Assembly: GCA_021160245.1 (NCBI GenBank)
Contig: JAGHCW010000065.1
Location: forward strand, 1-18,553
DNA from: a bacterium
GTDB lineage: Bacteria; B130-G9
Reading direction: 5' to 3'
Length of the DNA stretch: 18,553 bases
The notes below the pieces were generated by a model. It was not told the origin of the DNA. It saw nothing but the letters and a program-made list of their open reading frames with translations, and did not search any database. Both the position numbers and the translations under genes were made by a program. Positions 7,251 to 15,828 of this stretch are shown one piece after another. Within the stretch, counting starts at the first letter, position 1. The number at the start of each line of letters is the position of its first letter.

Positions 7251-8207
7251 ATGATGAGGGAAGCCTTGGAGTTTTCGCACAGACCAGTCTTGGTCAGGGA
7301 AATCTTGGACAACGTCCGTGTAGGCGAAAAAGGTGGAGTATTCGTCGATGGGACGTTGGGGCTTGGTGGTCATTCCGAGGCGATAATTCAACGTTTTCCA
7401 TCAATATCGGTTCTCGGGATCGATTTGGACGCTGAGTCGCTTTCACTTTGTGGTGAGCGCTTTCGGGACTACGGCGATAGATTTATGCTACAAGAGAGTT
7501 CCTATGCGCGCCTCGACGACCTTCTTTTGGAGATGGGCATTGAGAGCCCGATCGGGATTTTGCTAGATACCGGCCTCTCCAGTTTCGACATTGAGTCCTC
7601 AAGAAGAGGATTCAGCTTTTCGCACGACGGGCCTCTGGACATGAGATATAGCCAGAGTGCTGACTATCCGACCGCAAGAGAAATCATCAACGAGTCGCTA
7701 CAAGAGCGGCTGCACACGATTCTTTGGACTTATGGTGAAGTCCCTTGGGCGAGGCGAATAGCCTCGTCGATTGTGCGAGCTCGCGGCACAAAGCCGATTG
7801 AGAGCACATTGGATTTGACTCGCATCGTCAAGCGGGCGTTTGGGAGCCGGATCAAGCCGGGCAAGATAAACGGCGTTCTTGCCCAGGTTTTTCAAGCATT
7901 TCGGTATGCGGTGAACGGGGAGCTTGAGGTTTTAGAGGCCGGTCTTCGGAAGTCTATTGATGTGCTTGCGAGCGGCGGGCGATTGTTTGTCATCTGCTAC
8001 GAGTCGCTTAGTCATCGATTGACTAAGAAGATTCTTCGGGAGGAGGAGAGGGGATGCGTATGCCCCATCGATTTCCCGGTCTGCGTATGCGGACGGAAGC
8101 CAAGGATTCGCATATTGACGAGGCGAGCCATACATCCCTCGGATGAGGAAAAGGCTGCGAACGTTCGGAGTCGTAGCGCCTTTTTGCGAATAGCGGAGAA
8201 ACTATAG
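7251..8207 (+). CDS. rsmH: 16S rRNA m4C1402 methyltransferase RsmH (MraW)
   Basis: SAM-dependent N4-methylation of C1402 in 16S rRNA. The order of motifs is typical: FSHRPVL at the N-terminus, SAM loop DGTLGLGGHS (33-42), GIDLD, LDTGLSS, RGFSFSHDGPLDMRY, a C.CP...C.CG cluster (CVCPIDFPVCVCG) and C-terminal VRSRSAFLRIAEK. At 318 residues it is of normal length. Two signatures are divergent: the usual HPATR before FQALR reads GVLAQ, and the usual SFHSLEDR reads CYESLSHR (249-256). The gene is in the standard position after mraZ. ATG codons occur at 7251 and 7254; AGGGGAAG (7242-7249) suits the second slightly better. Confidence 0.92.
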   Translation: MMREALEFSHRPVLVREILDNVRVGEKGGVFVDGTLGLGGHSEAIIQRFPSISVLGIDLDAESLSLCGERFRDYGDRFMLQESSYARLDDLLLEMGIESPIGILLDTGLSSFDIESSRRGFSFSHDGPLDMRYSQSADYPTAREIINESLQERLHTILWTYGEVPWARRIASSIVRARGTKPIESTLDLTRIVKRAFGSRIKPGKINGVLAQVFQAFRYAVNGELEVLEAGLRKSIDVLASGGRLFVICYESLSHRLTKKILREEERGCVCPIDFPVCVCGRKPRIRILTRRAIHPSDEEKAANVRSRSAFLRIAEKL

Positions 8208-8208
8208 C

Positions 8209-8517
8209 ATGGCGGCTTCACGGAAGTTCCGGGAGAGAGTGTTCTATTTCAGCACATTTGTGTTGCTGGTTTCCGGAGCGATATTTCATCTTTGGCAGGG
8301 CTACCGCGTCATGAAGCTCAAGTGGGGCATTGCGGCTCAGAAGGAGGAGTATGAGCGTTTGTCGAGGGAGAATGATGAACTGAAGTTGGAGCATCTCGGT
8401 CTGACTAATCTCTCGGTTGTCGAAGCTGCTGGCTTGGAGCATGGATTTATCAGAGCGGAGCCGGCGGACCTTGTTGTTATATCCAAGAATCAATTCGACG
8501 AAGGGACAGTGAACTGA
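8209..8517 (+). CDS. ftsL: FtsL-like divisome protein
   Basis: A bitopic inner-membrane protein of 102 residues: a short basic cytoplasmic tail (MAASRKFRER), one membrane helix at about 11-30, then a periplasmic heptad-like coiled coil at about 36-63 (QKEEYERLSRENDELKLEH). This is the FtsL/DivIC architecture. FtsL joins FtsB and FtsQ to activate FtsW-FtsI. Sequence similarity in this family is weak, so the call rests on size, topology and position between rsmH and ftsI. It starts 1 bp after the rsmH stop with GGAG 10 bp upstream. Its TGA overlaps the ftsI ATG (TGATG), suggesting coupled translation. Confidence 0.8.
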   Translation: MAASRKFRERVFYFSTFVLLVSGAIFHLWQGYRVMKLKWGIAAQKEEYERLSRENDELKLEHLGLTNLSVVEAAGLEHGFIRAEPADLVVISKNQFDEGTVN

Positions 8518-10340
8518 TGTCCACATACGGCGCTGACCGGAGAACGCGCTCCAGGGGGACCAAGGCTCGACATGCGCGAGTCGTCAGAAAGGTCGGCCCT
8601 CAGGGAATCAGGATGCTCATGATTCTGCTCGTTCTCGCCGGCATCGCGGCCGTTGCCCTGTGCAGATTGATCTCAATCCAGATATTCGGGCACGAGGCAT
8701 ATTTGAAGCGATCGAGGTCAATGCACATCAAGCGACTCACGCTTCCGGCGAGGCGCGGCCAGATACTGGATTGCCATCACAGGATTCTTGCGGGCTCCAA
8801 GGAGATGTTCTCGATATGCGCAAGCTCTCACGGGTTGACCGAGCGGCATCGCGGCATTGCGCTTGAGAGGTTGAAACAGATTTCTTGGATATCGGACAGC
8901 AAGGCAGAGGAGGCTTTTGGGGGCAAGCCGAAGTTCGTTTGGCTCAAACGGTTCTGCGATGACGATATGGTGCAAGAGTTAAGGGCGCTCTGCGTTCCTG
9001 GTGTTCGGGACGTTGTGAATTATCAACGTTATTACACTTCAGATTGGGTTAGTAACGTGGTTGGTTTCATCAACATCAATGGTCGTGCTCTTGAGGCGGC
9101 GGAATTGAGGTTTAATAGATATCTATCTGGCGTGTCTGGCTCGCATACGATCAACCCGTATGTGAAGCTGGACGGTGAGCCTTTTCCTCAGGATACGATC
9201 AAATCTCCTGTGGATGGCGCCAGTCTAGTCCTGACCATAGACAACACCGTCCAGTATATCCTCCACGAGCATTTGAAACAGGCCGTCGAGGAGTGGAACG
9301 CAAAGCTTGCGCTGGGTGTGATTATGGACCCCAAGACCGGGGCGATTCTGGGCATGGTTACATATCCATCCTATTCCTCTTCCAGCTTCAGCACATTCGA
9401 CGTATCTCGCTACAAGGCAAGGTGCATAACGGACATCTATGAGCCGGGTTCATTCTTCAAAGCCTTTGTGATGGCGGCAGCGTTGGACATGAACTTGGTG
9501 AGGCCGGAGGACGTACTCGATTGTGAGAATGGAGCGTTCAAGGTTGGGAAGTCAACCATACGTGATTGGAAGGCATTTGGGGAGCTGACGGTGACGGATG
9601 TGTTTGTACACTCAAGCAATATCGGGATGTCGAAGCTAAGCATGATGCTTCAGCCGCGCCTGTTGCACGAGTATCTTATGAGATTCGGACTGTTGGATAA
9701 GCCCGGACTAGGTCTATTCGCAGAGCCCAGAACGAAGATCAAAAGCCTCTCCACGTGGGATGATGAGTACATCAGTTTCGTCTCATTCGGCCAGGGAATT
9801 TCTCTTTCAGCGCTATCAACCACGTCGGCGCTTTGCGCTATCGCGAACGACGGGATACTGATGAAGCCATACATTCTCGCCGCAATTGAGGATGCAAACG
9901 GCAATGTTACTCAGTGCACAAGACCGAAGGTCGTAAGACGGGTTATTCAGCCCAAGACGGCTCAGGCCGTCAGCCGGATGATGCGCAAAGTTGTTACCGA
10001 TAGTTCCGGACGCAGAGCCGCCATAAAAGGCGTGGCAGTTTGCGGTAAGACAGGAACCGCCCAGATATTCGACAGCGCCACGATGCGCTATTCTCACGAG
10101 AACCTCATTACCTCCTTTATTGGTTTTGCCCCGGCCGAGGACCCGAGAATTGCCGTTCTTATAAGTGTCTTCAGCCCACGGCATGAACAGCGTGAGATAT
10201 GGGGGAGCACAGTGGCTGCCCCCATCTTCTCCGCTGTTACACGACATGTGCTGGCCTATTTTGGCGTTAGGAAGCCTCCCTTTCTGAATATGGCTAGAGA
10301 GCTTGATGATGAGTTGGGAGTGAATGCTGATGCTGGGTAA
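8517..10340 (+). CDS. ftsI: Septal peptidoglycan transpeptidase FtsI (PBP3, class B PBP)
   Basis: Cross-links septal peptidoglycan together with the polymerase FtsW. An N-terminal cytoplasmic stretch rich in Arg is followed by one membrane anchor at about residues 32-54, a dimerisation/pedestal domain starting at LPARRGQILD, and the penicillin-binding transpeptidase domain. All three active-site motifs are present: SFFK (S312-K315, nucleophile S312) in YEPGSFFKAF, SSN (366-368) and KTG (511-513) in CGKTGTAQ. No PASTA repeats are seen. Length 607 is normal for FtsI. The start overlaps the ftsL stop by one base, and its 3' end overlaps murE by 11 bp. The position directly before murE supports FtsI rather than the elongation enzyme PBP2. 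Confidence 0.95.
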   Translation: MSTYGADRRTRSRGTKARHARVVRKVGPQGIRMLMILLVLAGIAAVALCRLISIQIFGHEAYLKRSRSMHIKRLTLPARRGQILDCHHRILAGSKEMFSICASSHGLTERHRGIALERLKQISWISDSKAEEAFGGKPKFVWLKRFCDDDMVQELRALCVPGVRDVVNYQRYYTSDWVSNVVGFININGRALEAAELRFNRYLSGVSGSHTINPYVKLDGEPFPQDTIKSPVDGASLVLTIDNTVQYILHEHLKQAVEEWNAKLALGVIMDPKTGAILGMVTYPSYSSSSFSTFDVSRYKARCITDIYEPGSFFKAFVMAAALDMNLVRPEDVLDCENGAFKVGKSTIRDWKAFGELTVTDVFVHSSNIGMSKLSMMLQPRLLHEYLMRFGLLDKPGLGLFAEPRTKIKSLSTWDDEYISFVSFGQGISLSALSTTSALCAIANDGILMKPYILAAIEDANGNVTQCTRPKVVRRVIQPKTAQAVSRMMRKVVTDSSGRRAAIKGVAVCGKTGTAQIFDSATMRYSHENLITSFIGFAPAEDPRIAVLISVFSPRHEQREIWGSTVAAPIFSAVTRHVLAYFGVRKPPFLNMARELDDELGVNADAG

Positions 10341-11853
10341 TATCCTCGACGGAATTCATATTAAAGACTTCCTTGGCGATCCCAATCGAAAGGTGGGCGG
10401 GATTACATCGAACTCCGGTGAAGTCTCAACAAAAACGCTCTTCTTCGCTCTGCGCGGTTTCAATCGCGATGGCCACGATTTTATCCCTGACGCGATAAGA
10501 AAAGGAGCGGCCGGTATCGTCCTCGACCGGAGCGAATTGATGGCAAAAATAGCCCCCCTCGCGGAGGAATTCGGTGCCGCCGTGGCCCTCGTATCCGACG
10601 CAAGACATGCGCTGGGATTGGCCGCCTCGAATCTCTATGGAAATCCGACCGGGTCGCTTTCTTTAATAGGCGTTGTCGGCACAAACGGGAAGACAAGTAC
10701 TTCTTACATACTTGAGGCAATACTCTCTACGTGGTTGAGGGTGGGCGTTATTGGGACAATAAGCTACCGCAGCCCGGGCGTTGAGAGAAAGGCCTCATTA
10801 ACTACTCCAGCCCCGGTGGCGTTGCAGAGCATTCTGGCAGATATGGCGCATGATTCGGTACAGGTTGTGATTCTTGAGACTTCCTCTCATGGCATTGCAC
10901 AGGGAAGGATTGACGGTTGCAGCTTCAACATTGGGATATTTACGAACATAACGCCGGAGCATCTGGACTTTCACGGCACTTTTGAGAACTACTTGGCTGC
11001 AAAGCTCAAGTTCTTTGAAGAACATCTGGCGCCTCGGAGCTCGGATACAAAGCCCGTCGCGGTGATGAACCTCGATAGCGAGCGTTCGGCGACCTTTATC
11101 GGCGCATCCCGCGTCAGAACGGTAACGTTCTCATCCTCAAATGAGGGCGCAGATTTCTATGCGCATGACATCAAGCTTGGCCAGACCGCCACAAGATTCG
11201 TGGTCAGAACTCCGAGTGCAGAGTATGAGGTAACAACGAGCCTCATCGGGGCGCATTCAGTGCAGAACTGCCTTGGTGCGATTGCCGCCTCGACAGCAAT
11301 GGGAGCAACGCGGGAGCAGATAATAAACGGTATTGCCTCGCTTTCTCTAGTGCCAGGGCGCTTTGAGAGGGTTGATTGCGGCCAGCCATTCCAGGTGATT
11401 GTGGATTTTGCCCATACGCCGGACGCTATCACAAAAGCTATCGACGCCGCAAGGTCAGTCTGCGACGGAAGGATAATATCCATCATCGGGGCTGGCGGCG
11501 ACCGCGACAAGAGCAAGCGAGCGCCAATGGGTCAGACCACGGCTGAGGCAAGCGACATCTGCATCATAACGTCCGACAATCCCAGGACCGAGGCCCCAAT
11601 GTCGATCATCGAAGAGATCGAGAAGGGCGCCCGCCGCTCAAGTTGCGCCTCATTATATATAGAGCCTGACAGGCAGACGGCTATTGGTCTCGGCATAGAG
11701 AAGGCCTCCTCCGGCGACATCGTCATGATATTGGGCAAAGGACACGAGACCTATCAGATAATCGGCGAGCATCGCATGCCGTTCGACGACAGAGATGTCG
11801 CTCGAGAGTTTCTGCGAGAGATGGGCTATTGCCTTCGAGGAGAGAGCAATTGA
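10330..11853 (+). CDS. murE: UDP-MurNAc-tripeptide synthetase MurE, meso-DAP type
   Basis: ATP-dependent ligase adding the third amino acid to UDP-MurNAc-L-Ala-D-Glu in the cytoplasm. The Mur ligase order is clear: an N-terminal UMP-binding domain, P-loop GTNGKTST (117-124), ETSSHG, NITPEHLDFHG with the carbamylated-Lys segment YLAAKLKFF, and the C-terminal domain with GAGGDRDKSKR. The substrate signature DNPR (416-419) is the form found in meso-diaminopimelate-adding enzymes, implying DAP-type peptidoglycan. The start at 10330 is favoured because GGGAG (10316-10320) is then 9 bp upstream; ATG 10324 would be only 3 bp away. It overlaps ftsI by 11 bp and murF by 4 bp. Confidence 0.95.
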   Translation: MLGNILDGIHIKDFLGDPNRKVGGITSNSGEVSTKTLFFALRGFNRDGHDFIPDAIRKGAAGIVLDRSELMAKIAPLAEEFGAAVALVSDARHALGLAASNLYGNPTGSLSLIGVVGTNGKTSTSYILEAILSTWLRVGVIGTISYRSPGVERKASLTTPAPVALQSILADMAHDSVQVVILETSSHGIAQGRIDGCSFNIGIFTNITPEHLDFHGTFENYLAAKLKFFEEHLAPRSSDTKPVAVMNLDSERSATFIGASRVRTVTFSSSNEGADFYAHDIKLGQTATRFVVRTPSAEYEVTTSLIGAHSVQNCLGAIAASTAMGATREQIINGIASLSLVPGRFERVDCGQPFQVIVDFAHTPDAITKAIDAARSVCDGRIISIIGAGGDRDKSKRAPMGQTTAEASDICIITSDNPRTEAPMSIIEEIEKGARRSSCASLYIEPDRQTAIGLGIEKASSGDIVMILGKGHETYQIIGEHRMPFDDRDVAREFLREMGYCLRGESN

Positions 11854-13304
11854 CCGGGTTGCTCTCGCTGAAGGAGATTGTCAGAGCGGTAGAAGGACAG
11901 CTGATGTTCGCGCCCCTTCACCCAATATACGCGAAAAATGTCTCTATAGACACGAGAACACTGAAGCCAAATGACATCTTCATCGCCATCAAGGGGAATC
12001 ACTTGAATGGCAATGACTATGTCGAGAGGGCTTTTACTAAGGGCGCATGTTGCGCGATTGTATCAAGAATTAGATGGCAGCATAATCCGCGCCGAAGTGA
12101 TTATGAACTTGGCCCAGGCCCGCTAGTTGCAGTTTCCGACACCAAAGTGGCCTTGAGGAAGCTAGCATCCTACTGGAGGCGCCGGCTTAGAGCTACGGTT
12201 CTCGCCGTAACCGGCAGCGTGGGCAAGAGCACTACCCGGGAGATGATTCGTGGAGTGCTTAGCCAGGCCGGCAAGACCCAGGCGTCAATCCGCAATTACA
12301 ACAATATATATGGTGTGCCCCTTTCTATCTTGCAGATAGCCCTTTCTTGCGAATATGTCGTGCTGGAGCTTGGAATGAGCGCTCCCGGAGAGATAGCCGA
12401 ACTCGCGGATATCTGCCAGCCATCAATGGGCGTCGTGACAAATGTCATCACTTGTCATTCCGAGTTCTTTGGATCGCTCAATGAGATTGCCGACGCCAAG
12501 GCGGAGCTCTTTGGGAAGCTGCCGGCGAATGGAGCTCTTTTCCTGAATGCCGAAGACCAGAGACTGATGGCTCGGGCACGAATCGCGAAGTGTTCGGTTG
12601 AGACATTCGGCTCATCGGCCGGCGATTATCGGGCAGAGAACATCAAAGTCTTGGGAGAGGACGGGATTGCGTTCGATTCAGTTCACAATGGCGAGTCGTT
12701 CCCCATTCGGTGTCGCTTGCTCGGAATCCACAACGTTTACAGCGCTCAGGCCGCGGTCGCGGTAGGAAGGTACCTCGGGCTGTCGTGGGAGGCTATTGCT
12801 CAGGGCATCCTCAGCGTCAAACCTCTTCCGCATCGCCTAAACCTCCTGGTCTCTCCAAAGCGTAGATTCCGCGTCCTGGATGATTGCTATAACGCCTCGC
12901 CGGGGGCAACGCGCGCCGCTATCGATACTCTCCTTGCTATTCGAGAGAGCGTGGGTTCAGCCGAGCCTGTCGCTCTCGTTCTCGCCGACATGTTGGAGCT
13001 CGGTGATCATGGCGAGCAAGAGCACTACGCGCTCGGAGAATATATTGCTAGCCGCAATGTTGACGCTATTTATCTTCTGGGGCCGCTTTCAGCCCACACT
13101 GCAAGAGGCGCGAAAGAGGCGGGCATGAAGAGTGAGAATGTTCACCATTATGAGGCCATCGATCAGCTTCGAACAGGGCTACGTGATGCGTCAAAGATGC
13201 TTTGGGTGCTGGTCAAGGGGTCGAGGCGCTTTTTGCTGGAGCGAGTTGTAAAAAAGCTCTGCCTGCAGGGCCGCATAGATGTCCCAAGGTGGTTCGATGC
13301 TTAG
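11850..13304 (+). CDS. murF: UDP-MurNAc-tripeptide-D-Ala-D-Ala ligase MurF
   Basis: Adds D-Ala-D-Ala to UDP-MurNAc-tripeptide, completing the pentapeptide precursor. Visible features: N-terminal SIDTRTLKPNDIFIAIKG, P-loop GSVGKST (122-128), the NYNNIYGVPL segment, ELGMSAPGEI, central-domain HNVYSAQAAVAVG, and C-terminal DDCYNASPGATRAAID followed by VLADMLELG. At 484 residues it is of usual length. The chosen start is TTG at 11850, overlapping the murE stop (TTGA) with GAGGAG (11837-11842) 7 bp upstream; a TTG at 11829 in the same frame has no ribosome binding site. The overlap suggests coupled translation. Confidence 0.93.
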   Translation: MTGLLSLKEIVRAVEGQLMFAPLHPIYAKNVSIDTRTLKPNDIFIAIKGNHLNGNDYVERAFTKGACCAIVSRIRWQHNPRRSDYELGPGPLVAVSDTKVALRKLASYWRRRLRATVLAVTGSVGKSTTREMIRGVLSQAGKTQASIRNYNNIYGVPLSILQIALSCEYVVLELGMSAPGEIAELADICQPSMGVVTNVITCHSEFFGSLNEIADAKAELFGKLPANGALFLNAEDQRLMARARIAKCSVETFGSSAGDYRAENIKVLGEDGIAFDSVHNGESFPIRCRLLGIHNVYSAQAAVAVGRYLGLSWEAIAQGILSVKPLPHRLNLLVSPKRRFRVLDDCYNASPGATRAAIDTLLAIRESVGSAEPVALVLADMLELGDHGEQEHYALGEYIASRNVDAIYLLGPLSAHTARGAKEAGMKSENVHHYEAIDQLRTGLRDASKMLWVLVKGSRRFLLERVVKKLCLQGRIDVPRWFDA

Positions 13305-13333
13305 AAACCGCGTGAAATCATGAGGACAATAAG

Positions 13334-14416
13334 GTGTTTTATCATCTAGTGCTGCCGTTGCAGGAGCACATTTCCTGGCTGAACATATTTCGCTACATAA
13401 CTCTCCGGGGCGCGGGAGCGCTCGCGACTTCGTTGTGTATTTCCCTCTTGCTAGGCCCATATATCATTCGGCGTTTGAATAAATGGGGACTCACTCAGTT
13501 TATTCGGGATGATGGTCCCAAGCGTCATCTAATGAAGGAAGGGACACCGACAGCCGGGGGGTTGATGATCGTCTTGGCAGTTATCATCTCGACCCTTCTG
13601 TGGGGCAATCTGGGAAACGCCTTCGTTTGGATAACGTTATTTGCGCTTGTAGCTTACGGGGCGCTGGGCTTTTGGGACGACATGCTAAAGACAACCAGCA
13701 AGAGCTCAAAGGGCCTTTCTGGGCGGGCCAAGATAATTTGGCAGATTCTGATTGCTCTTTTGATCGGCGTTGCAATGCTCAAGCTATCGGATGATCCTTC
13801 GGTTGCATCGCTTCAGATCCCCTTGATCAAGTACTTCGTGCCGAATCTTGGCTATTGGTATTTGCCTGTCGTTGCGCTGGTTCTAGTGGCGACTACGAAT
13901 GCGGTTAATTTAACAGATGGCCTCGATGGGCTAGCTATCGGGGTTTCCAGTATGACAATACTTTCACTCGCAGCGCTTACATACGTAGCCGGGCACAAGA
14001 TAATAGCCGATTACTTGCACACGATATTTATCAAGCAGAGCGGAGAAGTCTCCGTTGTGTGCCTCAGCCTTTTTGGCGCTGGGCTGGGCTTCCTTTGGTG
14101 GAATACATTCCCTGCTCGCATTTTCATGGGAGACACTGGCTCGATGGCGCTAGGTGGCGTTATCGGGACGGTTGCCCTGGTCTGCAAGCAAGAGCTTTTG
14201 CTACCGGTTTTGGGTGGCGTTTTCGTAATCGAGGCGGTCTCCGTAATCGTTCAGGTAGTGGGCTTCAAGACAACTGGCAAAAGGCCTCTATTGATGGCTC
14301 CATTTCACCATCATCTAGAGCTGATGGGATGGCACGAGGCAAGCGTCGTTTCAAGGATGCTAATCATCTCATTCATCTTCAGTCTTCTTGCAATTGTTAT
14401 AGTGAAAATCAAGTGA
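13334..14416 (+). CDS. mraY: Phospho-MurNAc-pentapeptide transferase MraY
   Basis: Inner-membrane enzyme transferring phospho-MurNAc-pentapeptide to undecaprenyl phosphate to form lipid I. It has about ten membrane helices in 360 residues, the same length as E. coli MraY. The catalytic acids fall at the same numbers: D115-D116 in GFWDDMLK and D267 in FMGDTGS. Other signatures are DDGPKRHLMKEGTPTAGG (59-76), NLTDGLDGLA (192-201) and HHHLELMGW near the end. The start is GTG 13334 with GAGG (13322-13325) 8 bp upstream. A 29-bp gap separates it from murF, the second-largest spacing inside the cluster. Confidence 0.95.
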   Translation: MFYHLVLPLQEHISWLNIFRYITLRGAGALATSLCISLLLGPYIIRRLNKWGLTQFIRDDGPKRHLMKEGTPTAGGLMIVLAVIISTLLWGNLGNAFVWITLFALVAYGALGFWDDMLKTTSKSSKGLSGRAKIIWQILIALLIGVAMLKLSDDPSVASLQIPLIKYFVPNLGYWYLPVVALVLVATTNAVNLTDGLDGLAIGVSSMTILSLAALTYVAGHKIIADYLHTIFIKQSGEVSVVCLSLFGAGLGFLWWNTFPARIFMGDTGSMALGGVIGTVALVCKQELLLPVLGGVFVIEAVSVIVQVVGFKTTGKRPLLMAPFHHHLELMGWHEASVVSRMLIISFIFSLLAIVIVKIK

Positions 14417-14421
14417 GAAAA

Positions 14422-15828
14422 ATGATGAGATTGCTGGGCGATTTAAGCGGCAAGAAAGTCGTGGTTGTGGGCCTCGGAGCTTCCGGAAAGGCTGCCGCCC
14501 GCGCCTTGGCCGGACTATCAGCCTCAGTTACGGTCGTTGACCATGCGAAATCCGATTCGCTTTTGGAGATTGCGAGGTTGCTTGAGCCGCTGGGCATAAA
14601 ATGTCACCTCGGCGGAATACCGGCTGACGTCATGCGAGGCGCTGAGATGATCGTTATGAGCCCGGGGGTTCCGACAGACCTCCCTGAGGTGGTGGCCGTG
14701 CGCGGCTCTTCTGTGAGCGTCATTGGTGAAATGGAGCTATCCTACCTGCTTTGCGATTGTGAGTTTCTTGCGGTAACGGGCACGAAAGGCAAATCGACCA
14801 CGACAAGGCTTCTGTACGCTATGCTATCTGAGGCCAAAGAGGAGGTCATAATCGGCGGCAACCTCCCAGGCATGCCGCTATGCGATAGAGTTCTCGATCT
14901 TTCACCGGATGCGAAGGTCGTTGCGGAGGTCAGCAGCTTCCAGCTTGAGACTATTGAGCATTTCAAACCGCACATTGCCTGTATAACGAATCTGGACGTT
15001 GACCACCTCGACCGGTACGACGACCTCTCCGAGTACCATGAGGCAAAGCTGCGCATCTTCGAGAACCAGACGGAGGAGGATTTTCTGGTCATAAATGGGG
15101 ATGATCGGAGGCTGCGCGAGCTCGCGCGAGGCGCACGATCAAAGCAGATGATCTTCAGCGCCAATCGGGTCAGCAACTTGGATGGCGCCTTCCTTGAATC
15201 TGGGATTATCGTTCTGCGTCGGAATGGGGAGGTTAAGCCGCTCATTTCGAGAGTTGATGTTCGTATTCCGGGGCTTCACAACATTGAGAACGTGATGGCT
15301 GCCGGAGTAATGGCGGCCGCGGCCGGTGTGTCATGCTCTGCAATCGGGAAGGCGCTAAGGAATTTCCGGCTGGCGCCTCACACACTTGAGGTCTTTACCG
15401 AGATAGACGGCATAACGTTCGTCGATGATTCACATGCGACCAATTCTCTCTCCGTCCGGCGGGCGCTCGAGGCCTTTCACAAGCCGATAATCATAATCAT
15501 GGGTGGCAAGGACAAGGGCTGCGATTTCAGGGAACTCCTGCCGGTGGCCAAGAAGAGGGTGAAGGCGGTCATAGCGATGGGCGAGGCTGGTCCTAGGGTC
15601 CGCACGGAGCTCGGAGATGATCTGCTGGTTGTTCTGAACAAAGGTGAGATTACGGATGTAGTCGCGGAGGCCAAATCCCTTGCCGAGGCTGGCGACGTCA
15701 TCCTGCTTTCACCCGGATGCAGTAGTTTCGACATGTTTGCGGACTTTCGCGATCGGGGCAAGAGCTTCAAGCGCGCCGTGTTTAATATCTTCAGTGGAGA
15801 GGATGGGAGACATGATAAGAGTCAATAA
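14422..15828 (+). CDS. murD: UDP-MurNAc-L-Ala:D-Glu ligase MurD
   Basis: Adds D-glutamate to UDP-MurNAc-L-Ala. The N-terminal Rossmann-like domain has VVVVGLGASGKA and MSPGVP; the central domain has P-loop GTKGKSTT (120-127), EVSSFQLE, NLDVDHLDRY and the carbamylated Lys K209 in YHEAKLRIF; the C-terminal domain has MGGKDKG and LLSPGCSSFDMFADFRDRG. The usual DSKATN motif reads DSHATN, with H338 replacing Lys. The open frame continues far upstream inside mraY; the real start is near 14422, where the MurD N-terminus begins. Alternatives are GTG 14413 (overlapping the mraY stop as GTGA) and ATG 14425; none has a strong SD, so coupling to mraY is likely. Length is 468 residues. Confidence 0.93.
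   Translation: MMRLLGDLSGKKVVVVGLGASGKAAARALAGLSASVTVVDHAKSDSLLEIARLLEPLGIKCHLGGIPADVMRGAEMIVMSPGVPTDLPEVVAVRGSSVSVIGEMELSYLLCDCEFLAVTGTKGKSTTTRLLYAMLSEAKEEVIIGGNLPGMPLCDRVLDLSPDAKVVAEVSSFQLETIEHFKPHIACITNLDVDHLDRYDDLSEYHEAKLRIFENQTEEDFLVINGDDRRLRELARGARSKQMIFSANRVSNLDGAFLESGIIVLRRNGEVKPLISRVDVRIPGLHNIENVMAAGVMAAAAGVSCSAIGKALRNFRLAPHTLEVFTEIDGITFVDDSHATNSLSVRRALEAFHKPIIIIMGGKDKGCDFRELLPVAKKRVKAVIAMGEAGPRVRTELGDDLLVVLNKGEITDVVAEAKSLAEAGDVILLSPGCSSFDMFADFRDRGKSFKRAVFNIFSGEDGRHDKSQ

Noticed and set aside
14059-14421. Upstream extension of the murD open frame (about 120 residues)
   Set aside because: It lies wholly inside mraY in another frame, does not resemble any Mur ligase extension, and the MurD domain begins at the ATG near 14422.
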